DNA of 64,000 bases from Zea mays (lineage: Eukaryota; Streptophyta; Magnoliopsida; Poales; Poaceae), in NCBI RefSeq assembly GCF_902167145.1, contig NC_050102.1:9486850-9550849 (forward strand), read 5' to 3'. How positions within the stretch are numbered: the first letter of the stretch is position 1; each line of letters begins with the position of its first letter. The notes beneath the pieces are model-generated. The model did no database searches, was not told where the DNA came from, and saw only the letters and a list, made by a program, of their open reading frames with translations. Both the position numbers and the translations under genes were made by a program. This document shows, in pieces, positions 33,673 through 43,449 of this stretch.

Positions 33673-36600
33673 TTAGGCATCTTGCCACATACTAGGATGG
33701 TACTGTTTGAGGAAACACCCATTCAAAGCCTTTGGTAAATCCTTGCCTTGTAATGTTTGTAGCAAATAGGCGTTACCAGACATTACCTGTTTTACTTTAT
33801 AAGGACCCTCCCAGCTTGGCGACCATTTTCCAAACTTCCGGTCTTTATTCCTTAGAGGCAAGATGGTCTTCCACACCAGATCCCCTACTTGAAATGACTT
33901 TGCTTTGACCTTCTTATTGTAGGCCCTGGCTACCATGATCTTGTCCTTTTCTATTGCTCCCAAAGCTATCATCCTCTTGTCGGTCACCTCATCAATATTA
34001 TCCATCATTGAATTATAATAATCAGTAGCAGTTAGATCATTTTGTCTGGCAAACCGGACAGCATTCAAACTTATTTCCACAGGTAACACCGCATCCTGCC
34101 CATAGACAAGCTCAAAAGGAGATACTTTAGTAGCACTATGTTTAGATATTCTATGAGCCCATAAAGCTTCAGACAAAATCTTATGCCAATGTTTAGGATT
34201 ATCAGATACCTTCTTCTTTATCAAATTAATCAATGTCCTATTACTAGACTCGGCCTGTCCATTGGCCTGAGCATAATATGGAGACGAATTAAGCAGCTTA
34301 ATTCTGTATAATTCAGCAAATTCACGTACCTCCTTTGACATAAAAGAAGTACCTTGATCTGTAGTCAAGGTCTGGGGAATGCCGAATCTATGAATAATAT
34401 GCTCAGTTATGAACTCAATCACCTCCTTGTGCGTCATGTTCTTTAGAGCAACGGCTTCAGTCCATTTGGTGAAATAGTCAGTGGCAACTAACACAAACCG
34501 ATGCCCCTTTGATGATGAAGGATGAATTTCTCCAATAAAGTCTAATCCCCATCCTCTGAATGGCCAAGGCTTGATGATAGGATGTAATTCGGCTGCAGGG
34601 ACCAACTGTAGGTCGCCGAATTTTTGACACACTTGGCACCCCTTGTAGTACTTGAAACAATCAGCTGTCATACTAGGCCAATAAAAACCAGACCTTCGCA
34701 ACAACCATTTCATCTTTGGAGCTGATTGATGGGTACCACAAATTCCTTCATGTACTTCGGCCATGGCTAATATAGCATCATCTGGGCCCAAGCACTTAAG
34801 CAGGACATCATTAACCGTTCGGCGGTAAAGTTCATCACTCATCAAAACATACTTGAAAGCTGTTCGCCGAATGTTCTTATTTGTCCTGATATTGGGATTT
34901 TGCAAATAATTAAGTATAGGTGTCCTCCAATCACTTGCATCGGCTTCATTGTCAGCCGAATCGATTAAGAGAACCTTTCTGGTAACCTCGGACGGTCCGG
35001 CGTCAACACGCGGACGGTCCGCGACCTGGGAATTTGGCTCTGCACTGGTTATCAGATTTTCAGTTTTGTGAAATTTCCCTCTCTTTATCCGATAACCCGA
35101 TGCATCTTGTGCCAAGTCGTTAGCTCTATGATTCTCAACTCTAGAGATATGCCGAATACTGAACTCGTCAAAAGAATGGATTATGCTCCAACATTTCTCA
35201 AGATAACTATTTAGAGTACCATCAAGACATTGATATTCTTCTAACACTTGTTGGACAACCAGCTGAGAATCACCAAATACCTTCACATGTTTTACTCCCA
35301 TACCATTTAAAAGTTCTAAACCGAATAGGAGGGCCTCATATTCAGCTTGATTATTAGTGCAATACGTTTTCAATCGGCTAGAAAAGTCAAAGGAGACATT
35401 ACTTGGTGAAACAAGCACAATGCCAATTCCTTGCCCTTCATTGCAAACCGATCCATCAAAATATAAAGTCCAAGGAGTAATAGTGAGGTATGATATGTCT
35501 AGTTCATGAATATCATTAACCCGATGTTCTACAATAAAATCCGCTACGACTTGGCCTTTCATAGATTTCAATGGTTCATAAGCCAAGTCATATTCTATGA
35601 GTGCATAAGCCCACTTACCAATTCTACCACTCATAATTGGGTTATGCAACATGTACTTGATTACATCGGCTTGACCAGAAACAGTGCAATGACTAGACAG
35701 TAAATAACATCTACATTTGGTGCATGCATAAAACAAGCATAAGCATAACTTTTCAATAAAAGTGTACCTTGTTTCAGCATCCACCAACCTTCGGCTTAGA
35801 TATGTCACCACATGCTCCTTCCCCTCAGTTTCTTGTGTCAGAACAGCCCCAATAACCTTGTCTTCAGCTGCAATGTATAATCTGAATGGTACTCCTACTT
35901 GTGGTGCTTTTAACACGGGAGCCGAAGATAAGTATTTTTTAATGAGATCAAATGCTTCCTGCTGCTCTGCCCCCCAAGTGAATTCAGCATCATTCTTAAG
36001 CCGAAGGATAGGGGTGAAGGCATCAATCTTCCCGGCTAAGTTAGAAATAAACCTTCGTAAATAATTCACCTTGCCGAGAAATCTCTGCACTTCGACCTTA
36101 CACGTCGGAGGCCCCACATTCCGAATAGACTTGATTCGGTCAGGGTCTATTTCTATACCATGTTCATGGATGACAAATCCTAAAAACTTACCAGCCGACA
36201 CTCCAAAAGCACATTTACGTGGGTTCATTTTTAAACCATACCGACGCATTTTATCAAAGGCTTTGCGCAAATCAGCTATATGAGAACTAAACTCAGCCGA
36301 TTTGACTACAATATCATCAATGTAGACTTCCACAGTGTTTCCTAACAACTCATGGAAGATCAGATTCATAGCCCTCTGATAAGTAGCACCAGCATTCTTA
36401 AGACCGAATGTCATGACAACCCATTCAAATAAACCAATGAAGCCTGGACATATAAAGGTCGTTTTAGACGCATCTTCTTCGGCCATAAAAATCTGATTAT
36501 ATCCGGCATTACCATCAAGGAAGCTAATAATTCTATTTCCTGATGCATTATTGATTAATGTGTCGGCTATGGGCATGGGATATTCATCTTTAGGAGTTGC

Positions 36601-37254
36601 TTTATTTAAATTACGAAAATCAATGCATACTCTAAGCTTACCTGACTCCTTCTTCTCCACCGGCACAATATTGGAGACCCACTCTGCGTATCTGCAAGGT
36701 CTAATAAAATTAGCTTCTAGCAGCCGGTGGATTTCGTCCTTGATTCGTGGGAGAAGATCTGGACGAAATGTTCTAGCTCTCTGCTTGAAAGGTCTGAAAC
36801 CAGGCTTAATAGGCAGCCAATGTTCGACAATTTCTCGGCTTAGTCCAGGCATTTCAGTGTAATTCCAAGCAAAACAATCTGAATATTCCTTCAATAGACC
36901 GATCATCTCATTTCTAGAATCGGTCTCCAGGGTCTTGTTTACAAAAGTCGGCCTTGGAGTTTTACCATCTCCTATATCAATCTCCTCCAAAGGATCGGCC
37001 GATGTAAACCCCTGTCCTAGTTTATCAAGATCTCTGAATTCCTCTATCATGTCCCCCACAGAGGAATCAGATGATCTTTGTGTGATGGCGGACTTTCCGG
37101 TCTCGTGGACCGGATCATCCGTAATACTGTCTTTTTGCTGTGGTAGATGTTCGGTCTTAAAGTCCGAACTCTTTTGTGAAAGACTAGACCATCCGGCCTT
37201 GGCGGCCGAACTGTCCGTGACCAAAGACTCATGAAATTTGTGTGTATTCATCAT
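33673..37254 (-). CDS. Pol of Tat-lineage element (RT, RNase H, integrase)
   Basis: Uninterrupted frame of 1193 aa. RT with VCIDFRNLNKATPKDEYPMP and VYIDDIVVKS; first RNase H (LYIAAEDKVIGAVL); second, plant-type RNase H (LYFDGSVCNEGQGIGIVL, NNQAEYEALLFGL), the Tat hallmark; integrase zinc region (FYWPSMTADCFKYYKGCQVC), catalytic core (WGLDFIGEI, LTTDQGTSF, QANGQAESSNRTL) and a C-terminal segment with VGDLVWK. Two in-frame TAA codons just upstream (37261-37263 and 37255-37257) separate it from the protease frame, which is in the same phase. Whether these stops are mutations or normal to the family is unknown. Confidence 0.88.
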   Translation of the reverse strand: MMNTHKFHESLVTDSSAAKAGWSSLSQKSSDFKTEHLPQQKDSITDDPVHETGKSAITQRSSDSSVGDMIEEFRDLDKLGQGFTSADPLEEIDIGDGKTPRPTFVNKTLETDSRNEMIGLLKEYSDCFAWNYTEMPGLSREIVEHWLPIKPGFRPFKQRARTFRPDLLPRIKDEIHRLLEANFIRPCRYAEWVSNIVPVEKKESGKLRVCIDFRNLNKATPKDEYPMPIADTLINNASGNRIISFLDGNAGYNQIFMAEEDASKTTFICPGFIGLFEWVVMTFGLKNAGATYQRAMNLIFHELLGNTVEVYIDDIVVKSAEFSSHIADLRKAFDKMRRYGLKMNPRKCAFGVSAGKFLGFVIHEHGIEIDPDRIKSIRNVGPPTCKVEVQRFLGKVNYLRRFISNLAGKIDAFTPILRLKNDAEFTWGAEQQEAFDLIKKYLSSAPVLKAPQVGVPFRLYIAAEDKVIGAVLTQETEGKEHVVTYLSRRLVDAETRYTFIEKLCLCLFYACTKCRCYLLSSHCTVSGQADVIKYMLHNPIMSGRIGKWAYALIEYDLAYEPLKSMKGQVVADFIVEHRVNDIHELDISYLTITPWTLYFDGSVCNEGQGIGIVLVSPSNVSFDFSSRLKTYCTNNQAEYEALLFGLELLNGMGVKHVKVFGDSQLVVQQVLEEYQCLDGTLNSYLEKCWSIIHSFDEFSIRHISRVENHRANDLAQDASGYRIKRGKFHKTENLITSAEPNSQVADRPRVDAGPSEVTRKVLLIDSADNEADASDWRTPILNYLQNPNIRTNKNIRRTAFKYVLMSDELYRRTVNDVLLKCLGPDDAILAMAEVHEGICGTHQSAPKMKWLLRRSGFYWPSMTADCFKYYKGCQVCQKFGDLQLVPAAELHPIIKPWPFRGWGLDFIGEIHPSSSKGHRFVLVATDYFTKWTEAVALKNMTHKEVIEFITEHIIHRFGIPQTLTTDQGTSFMSKEVREFAELYRIKLLNSSPYYAQANGQAESSNRTLINLIKKKVSDNPKHWHKILSEALWAHRISKHSATKVSPFELVYGQDAVLPVEISLNAVRFARQNDLTATDYYNSMMDNIDEVTDKRMIALGAIEKDKIMVARAYNKKVKAKSFQVGDLVWKTILPLRNKDRKFGKWSPSWEGPYKVKQVMSGNAYLLQTLQGKDLPKALNGCFLKQYHPSMWQDA

Positions 37255-37260
37255 TTAACT

Positions 37261-38793
37261 TTATTTAGGATTTAGCCGATTTTCCATCGGCTCTAGCATT
37301 ACAGGAATGAAACCTTTCTTATCTATACTTATGAATTGATAATCAGAAAAGTCTACTCCTGTGAGACATGTAGCAGTCTCATAAGTCCAGAGTACAGGGG
37401 CATCGGCCACAGCGATGCAGGCCGATACATCAGCATGTACTTGTTCTATGTCATCGCCTACCCACTGTATCAGCATTTGATGTAATGTAGAAGGTATACA
37501 TTGATTGGCGTGAATCCAATCTCTGCCTAAGATTAAACTGTAATTTCCTTCTACATCAGCGACGAAGAATGCAGCAGCAAGGGTCTTAGTCCCGATGGTT
37601 AATTCAACAGACGTGACTCCCCTGGCTTTGATCGAACTATCAGTTCCAACACCGCTGAGGGTCATGTTGGTCTTGACAAGTTCGTCATCTTGTTTACCTA
37701 ATTTTCTGTATAATGAATAAGGCATTAGATTTACAGCCGCCCCTCCATCTACCAACATCTTAGCAATCGGTATCCCATCAATGTGGCCGCGCACGAAGAG
37801 CGGCTTTAAATGATTTACCGATTCTTTTGGTTTAGTAAAGGCGGCTTCTTTAGGACCAAAATCAAACTGGGCAACAACAGGTTCATCGTCGCCGATAATA
37901 GTACAATCGGCAGAAAATGTAATAATATTTACATCCATACCTGGGTGTTCTGGAGAAGCCTCGTAGTCGACCAGGTCTTCTCCCAGCAGGTCGTCCTCTT
38001 CCATTGATGTTGTCGTGTCGTTGGAGGCTTCCTGGTGAACGGCGGACGGTCCGCGTGCGGTGGCCGGACGGTCCGCGCCTGGTGCAGGTTGTCCAGAGAC
38101 TTCCTGGTGAACGGCGGACGGTCCGTGCGTAGGGGCCGGACGGTCCGCGCTTGGTGCAGATTGACTTTCTATTTCTGTGGCCGTTTGTTTTTTCTCAACG
38201 GCCTTCGGTCTCCATTTCTTTTGTGGTGGCGGGTATAATGGATGTGTGTCATTAAATGTCTTTTCCGCCTCCTTCTCCTGGCTCTCCTTTGCTCTTAGGC
38301 GCTGTAATTTTCTCTTTTGGGATCGTGTCAATCCCGCTGGGCACCATCGAGGCATGGAGTATTTTGGATCGGCTGTTTTGATGGTAGCCATATCCTTTTC
38401 GGTTGCGTTGGCCGATTCGCCGAGAATCATCGGCCCTTTATTGTCTCCCTGTATGACAACATCTGCGGTGCCTATTTTGATGATGTCCCCTTTTGTTGTT
38501 TTTTGAGTTGCTGCAGGCATATGCCCCCTGCCGGATTGGTCGGCCTTGAAGGCCGAGTAGTCCGGCAATCCTGTTGGGTTTGTGCCTGGTGACCAGATTG
38601 AGCAGCGCTCAATCGGTCTTGCACTGGTGGCGTCAACCTGTTGAAAACAGATGTTTGGGGTGCCCCCCAGGCGGGGTACTGTGGCATCCCAAATGGATAT
38701 GGTGGCATGCCCCACATTTGATTTGGGACATATGGCGGAGGTAAATATGTGTACGGATATGGCATAGGTGGATATGGAGGTGGAGGTGTCCAT
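37261..38793 (-). CDS. Protease-containing frame of Tat-lineage element
   Basis: Frame of 510 aa. The first 60 or so residues are probably out-of-frame readthrough; the usable part contains GDIIKIGTADVVIQGDNKG and an aspartic-protease-like site (MLVDGGAAVNLMP, with DGGA in place of the usual DSGA) near residue 370. The segment 38987-38472 in another frame (DPTFDQLLSKYVKKK and a Pro/Tyr-rich run) looks like the end of gag, so a frameshift separates gag from protease. Confidence 0.7.
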   Translation of the reverse strand: MDTSTSISTYAISVHIFTSAICPKSNVGHATISIWDATVPRLGGTPNICFQQVDATSARPIERCSIWSPGTNPTGLPDYSAFKADQSGRGHMPAATQKTTKGDIIKIGTADVVIQGDNKGPMILGESANATEKDMATIKTADPKYSMPRWCPAGLTRSQKRKLQRLRAKESQEKEAEKTFNDTHPLYPPPQKKWRPKAVEKKQTATEIESQSAPSADRPAPTHGPSAVHQEVSGQPAPGADRPATARGPSAVHQEASNDTTTSMEEDDLLGEDLVDYEASPEHPGMDVNIITFSADCTIIGDDEPVVAQFDFGPKEAAFTKPKESVNHLKPLFVRGHIDGIPIAKMLVDGGAAVNLMPYSLYRKLGKQDDELVKTNMTLSGVGTDSSIKARGVTSVELTIGTKTLAAAFFVADVEGNYSLILGRDWIHANQCIPSTLHQMLIQWVGDDIEQVHADVSACIAVADAPVLWTYETATCLTGVDFSDYQFISIDKKGFIPVMLEPMENRLNPK

Positions 38794-41700
38794 GCAGGTA
38801 TGTTAGGTCTCACTTGTATAGTATGACCTTTCATTTCTTCCGATTGGTGGGGTGGTCCAATCGGCCTGACCTGGCGCTGCTCATGCATGGGTGAGCGGGG
38901 TCGCTTTGCTGGCCGGTCACTGGGGCCGGCCTTCTTTTTAACGTATTTAGACAGTAATTGATCAAAAGTTGGGTCGGCTTTAACCAACCGACTAGCTGCC
39001 TTGAATGTATTTGTTTTCCACGTACCTATCTCTGGTCGTCGTGGTTTGAATGTACATGGTCGTCGTAAGTCCTGAGTACGACCGGACCGTCCGCCGGAGC
39101 TCTCCGGACCGTCCGCGCCTACGTGTCGGACCGTCCGGGATACGCAGCACGGGTTCCTGCATCTGTCTCCCTGTCTGCGCTTGCCCCCCAGTACTGGAGG
39201 CTGTGATGGTCACCTTTAGGGTCTCCCCTCCATCGAGAGTCTTCTCGGCTACCACTCTTCTGCAAGAAACTTTATGATCCTCATCGGCCTTTTTAGAATT
39301 GCCGATGATTGCCTCTTTGCCTTTGCTTTTATCGGCCGTGTTTGGCCGAACCAGGACTTTCTTGCCCTCAAAGTCGATCACGTTCATTGGAAAGGGCTCT
39401 GTATCCACTTGCATTTCCTGAAATTTCAATCGTCCCTCATTAATGGTCGATTGAATCTGTCGTCGGAATACATTACAATCATTAGTGGCATGAGAAAATG
39501 AGTTATGCCACTTGCAGTATGCACGACGTTTTAGCTCGTCGGCGGATGGAACAGTGTGATTTATTTTAATATTGCCATTTTTGAGTAATTCGTCAAATAT
39601 TTTATCACACTTACCAACATTAAACGTAAACTTAACCTCCTCTTGCCGTTTCTTTTGAACCGGCTGCAAGGAGGAACAAGCCGAAGATTTGGCCTGTTTT
39701 GGCCAAACCATTTCAGCAGCATATACTTCGGTTGATTCGTCATCTGAGCTACTTTGGTCGCATTCTACTATATGTACGTTGTGACGCATTGTTTTAGCAG
39801 TTTCTTTGCTCCGGCTTTCGCAAGCCAAAGCCCTCTGGTGTAACTGTGCTAGTGTAAAAAATTGGATGCCTTCTAATCTCTCTTTTAAATAATATCGTAG
39901 ACCATTAAAGGCTAATCCTACTAGCTGTTTTTCTGCTAAATGAATTTGAAAGCATCGGTTTCTTGTATCGCGGAATCTCCGGATGTAATCATTAACCGAT
40001 TCGTCTTTTGTCTGTCGCAATGACACTAAATCTACCAAATCCAATTCATAATCACCGGAGAAAAAATGATCATGAAATTTTTGTTCTAGATCCCCCCATG
40101 ATGAAATGGAATTAGGAGGTAAAGTGGCATACCATGCAAACGCGGTTCCTGTTAGCGATAATGAAAATAAACGTACGCGGAATGCCTCTGTGTCGGCCAA
40201 TTCTCCCAATTGTGCTAAGAACTGGCCTATATGTTCACGTGTGTTTTTCCCTTGATCACCCGAAAATTTTGCGAATTCGGGTATCCTGGTTCCCTGTGGG
40301 TATGGGTGGTGATCAAATTGGCTGTCATAAGGTTTCCGATATGATTGCCTCCCAGGGACCATGCTTACTCCGAGCTTATCTCGGAACGCCCCGGCTATTT
40401 CTTCCCTTACTATATCAATGGCAGCCGGTGCGAGACCACCGGCTCTCTGGTCAAACATAGGTGGGGTTGGCTGTACATTAGCACGTTGTGTTTCCCCCCA
40501 TTGGTTTGAGTTACGTGGTGCATTTTCATTTGCCCTATATGGGTCATAGGTTTGATCGTTTCTTTTCGGCCTTCTAGGTGGGGCCGGAAAGCTTTCTTGG
40601 GCTTTGGATCCTGAATTAATGGGCTGGTGCATCGCATAGTGTGATGGGAAGTGTTGCTGGGACGGGCGAGGATTCATGTAATAATCCTCCTCAAAAGACT
40701 CATGCGCGGACTGTCCGGATACGTACCCGGACCGTCCGTGGTTATATGCGGACCGTCCGTCGTTGTATACGGACCGTCCGACTGGGTAGTTTGGGTTCTG
40801 TGCCGTGTGTGGTGGCTCGGGCGCATATCTAGGTAACTCATTAAAAATAGGCCCGACTGTTGCTGGCCTGGACGGTCCGCGCTCACGTGCGGACGGCCCG
40901 GGCATGTGCAGATCGGCTGGTTTGCTGCCGATTTGCGGTTGCTTAGGGTATGTGTCCATCGGCATCCCATAAAGGGGTTGTGACTGGTCGTGACAACCTG
41001 TAGCCGATGTGTTACACGCGTTATCTCCTAACTCAACCTCGTGCGAAGGAAAATTTGCGGTACTAGATTTATCAAATGCACGTACTAGTCTCTTAAGATC
41101 GCTTTGCATACCCCCTATGATGTTCTGCATTTGTTCACGCTGATCCTCTACATAATTTCTAAGAGATTGCAGATCGTTGGTATTACTTACATTGGGGATA
41201 TCTGGTGTTGGGGACTTGTTCTCAAATGCTAAGAGTTGAGAACAAGGCAACATAAAAAGTGTTAAGTGTTAAAGTCCTTCGTCCTTCGAAGCATTATGTC
41301 CCCTTCGGGAAATAATGAGTCTGGGACGAAGGTTACAAGAGAAATACCTTCGCAAACATAACAGATAATGACGAAGGACTTATATAAAGCATGAAATATA
41401 ATATAAGCATCATCGCAAAATCATTTCTATTTTATTAACATGGAAAAATAGAAATGATTTCAAATTACAAATGTACCTTCGGTCCTGAGAGAAGGTAGAA
41501 AGTACAAGCGTGACGCAAAAGCAAATGCCAAGTCAGCCGTGAACAGTACGGGAGTACTGTTCATCTATTTATAGACGCGGGACGCAGCCCACGTAAAATT
41601 ACATCCATGTCCATTACATCTGTTAACGGCTTATGGAAATCTGTCGAGGCCCCCGAAGTCTTTTCATCTTTAAGTCGGTTCCCCCTTCTGCCATCGCGCC

Positions 41701-42097
41701 GAAGCTTCCCTGCGCACAGCTTCGGCTACACTCGACCTTCGTCTGGTTCAGGCTTCGTCCTGGCCGTGCTCCATATTCATAATTCTGGATCCGAAAATAC
41801 CTGTTCACATAATCCACTCGGAAAACATTGTCAAATCATGTTTTTGAGGACCTTCGGAGGACGAAGGCCCCCAACATCTGGCGTGGGTTGGAGCGAAGCC
41901 GGATCCGTCGCCCGATGTCGGACGACCTTGTTGTTCCTGTCCACTTTGAAGTTGGCCAAGAACTTTGCTTTCGCCTCCTGGATCATCCGCTCCTTGTGCT
42001 CCTCAAACTGGAGCTGCTCGTCAGCCGGCAAGGTCTCCCAAGTCGGCTCTATGATGTTGCTTGGAGAAATATCAGAGCTATCCCTTGAACCGGCCAT
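38472..42097 (-). pseudogene. Gag of Tat-lineage element, split by a solo LTR
   Basis: The N-terminal part runs from ATG 42097 to 41877 (MAGSRDSSDISPSN, ETLPADEQLQFEEHKERM). The frame is then broken by the solo LTR and resumes from 41205 in the frame that ends at 38992. The first residues of the 753-aa open frame beginning at 41253 are encoded by the solo LTR and are not gag. The main gag domain is near 40290-39850 (GTRIPEFAKFSGDQGK, AFAWYATLPPNSISSWGDL), then a Cys/His site (CKWHNSFSHATNDC). A further frameshift near 39050 moves the frame to 38987-38472. The insert plus duplication is 676 bases, which also shifts phase. Not functional as it stands. Confidence 0.85.
41206..41876. mobile_element. 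Solo LTR inserted in the Gypsy gag (671 bp)
   Basis: Bounded by TGTTGGGGAC and GCCCCCAACA, with exact TCTGG duplications at 41201-41205 and 41877-41881. No internal coding sequence. A plus-strand TATA box at 41566-41573 suggests plus orientation. Contains several CTTCGTCC/GGACGAAGG segments. The family was not named with confidence; it differs from the host element's own LTRs. Confidence 0.9.
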
Positions 42098-42130
42098 TGA
42101 GGGCCGATTTGATAAGCTTAGATATGTCTT

Positions 42131-42152
42131 CCCCAGCGGAGTCGCCAAAAAG
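42131..42152 (-). other. Primer-binding site of Tat-lineage element
   Basis: Minus-strand TGGCGACTCCGCTGGGGA a few bases inside the 5' LTR. It is complementary to a 3' end like that of plant tRNA-Arg (TCCCCAGCGGAGTCG plus CCA); the tRNA assignment is from memory. Confidence 0.7.
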
Positions 42153-42154
42153 TA

Positions 42155-42875
42155 TGTTGACGCCTTTTCGGAGCGCCAAATACTCAAGAAGAACCGGCGG
42201 CAGTGCTCTCTGCACAGGGGCGGACGGTCCGCGCGCGGGGCCGGACGGTCCGCGGCCTGGTGCGAGGCGCGATGGTGCTCTCTGCGCAGGGGCGGACTGT
42301 CCGCGGCCTGGGGCCGGACGGTCCGCGGCCTGGTGCGCGGCTAGGGCTTCTCTGCCTGACGGTCGGACGGTCCGCGCCCTGGGGGCCGGACGGTCCGCGC
42401 GTACGCAGAGGCGGCGGAAGTCGCCGGCGGCGCCTGGATCTCGCTCCCGGGAGAGACCCCGTCGAAGAGGAGAGATCCTAGGTGGTGTCTAGGCTCGGGC
42501 CGGCCGACCTAGACTCCTCTAATCGACGTAGAGCCGAAGAGAGACGAAGATTTTGGGGATTGGGAGGCTAAACCTAAACTAGACTAGAACTACTCCTAGG
42601 ATAAAATGCGAATAAAAGTTGTATTGATTCGATTGTTGATGATTACAAATCGGCCGTAGACCTCTCTATTTATAGAGGAGGGGGGCTGGACCCTTTACAC
42701 AACTGATACCGAGCTAATCCCGCGAATATAGTTAACAACCGTAGCACAAAACTCGGAACCCTAATCTGTTCTGCGCACGTGCGGACCGTCCGGCCCACAG
42801 GCACGGACCGTCCGGACCGCGGACCGTCCGGCCTCAGGGCCGGACCGTCCGCTTGCTCACTTTTTGGTTCGAACA
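42155..42875 (-). repeat. 5' LTR of Tat-lineage element (721 bp)
   Basis: Pairs with 32918-33600. Minus-strand TATA box at 42674-42667 (TATAAATA). Rich in CGGACGGTCCGCG palindromes, some on each strand. Confidence 0.93.
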
Positions 42876-43367
42876 CAAACCCTTCACCGGACTACAATGA
42901 TGGAGCGCTCTGGAACAAGCCACAAGGTGTGGACAAACTATCCTACCACATGCATCCTGTTTCGCTTGCTATCAGATAGCTGTACAATCTTTAGATTATG
43001 AAAACTGAACTTTTTGCCTTGCAGATGGTTTCTGTCCCCAGTTACTATGGAGATGCAGGAGCTGTAGCCGTGAGCATCAGCCTCAGACCTATGGTCCCTG
43101 GGGCGGGAGTGGCAGCACCATATTTGATGACGGCGTGTGGCAGATCAACTTGACACGCGCAGTGGGAATCTCTTCTATCAAGGTCCAGTATGATCAGAAC
43201 GGGCAGGCCGTGTGGGGTAACAAGCATGGATTCAGCGGCGGTGTCATACTTGACAAGGTAATGTACTAACATGGCTGGAGTATCGATCAGTTTTGCTGCT
43301 GAACAGCAAAGTTTACGAGCGTTTGGATGATCTGACGGCTTTTGTCTTAGTCTTGGCATATAATATT

Positions 43368-43370
<3 letters not shown>

Positions 43371-43437
<67 letters not shown>
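43371..43437. repeat. (TA)n microsatellite, left flank of hairpin element
   Basis: About 33 AT dinucleotides in the intron after the first jacalin exon. Thirteen bases separate it from the hairpin terminus. Confidence 0.97.
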
Positions 43438-43440
<3 letters not shown>

Positions 43441-43449
43441 TATATATTA

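Larger units (their letters stand above)
32918..42875 (-). mobile_element. Tat-lineage Ty3/gypsy retrotransposon inserted in the Helitron
   Basis: LTRs 32918-33600 (683 bp) and 42155-42875 (721 bp), bounded TGTTGACGCC...GGTTCGAACA, flanked by exact CAAAC duplications (32913-32917 and 42876-42880). On the minus strand: 5' LTR, primer site, gag, protease, pol, purine tract, 3' LTR. Two RNase H domains (one within pol after RT, one of the 'LYFDGSVCNEGQG' type) and no chromodomain place it in the Tat lineage. By eye the LTRs differ by about eleven transitions plus one 38-base indel. Gag is interrupted by a solo LTR, and frameshifts and stops separate gag, protease and pol. Confidence 0.92.
32765..42979 (+). 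pseudogene. Unidentified captured exon, interrupted by the Gypsy element
   Basis: 32765-32917 and 42881-42979 form one stretch once the Gypsy element and one CAAAC are discounted. One frame reads as plausible protein (NGAYGFTGGDARPDMVLRV; YAVYTSNHP; PSPDYNDGALWNKPQGVDKL) but has two in-frame stops on the left side. I do not recognise the family. Position suggests it was carried by the Helitron, possibly with the jacalin exon that follows at 43025. Confidence 0.45.

Noticed and set aside
41206..41253. ATG at 41253 as the start of the Gypsy gag
   Set aside because: Lies within the solo LTR; the residues before the duplication are LTR-encoded.
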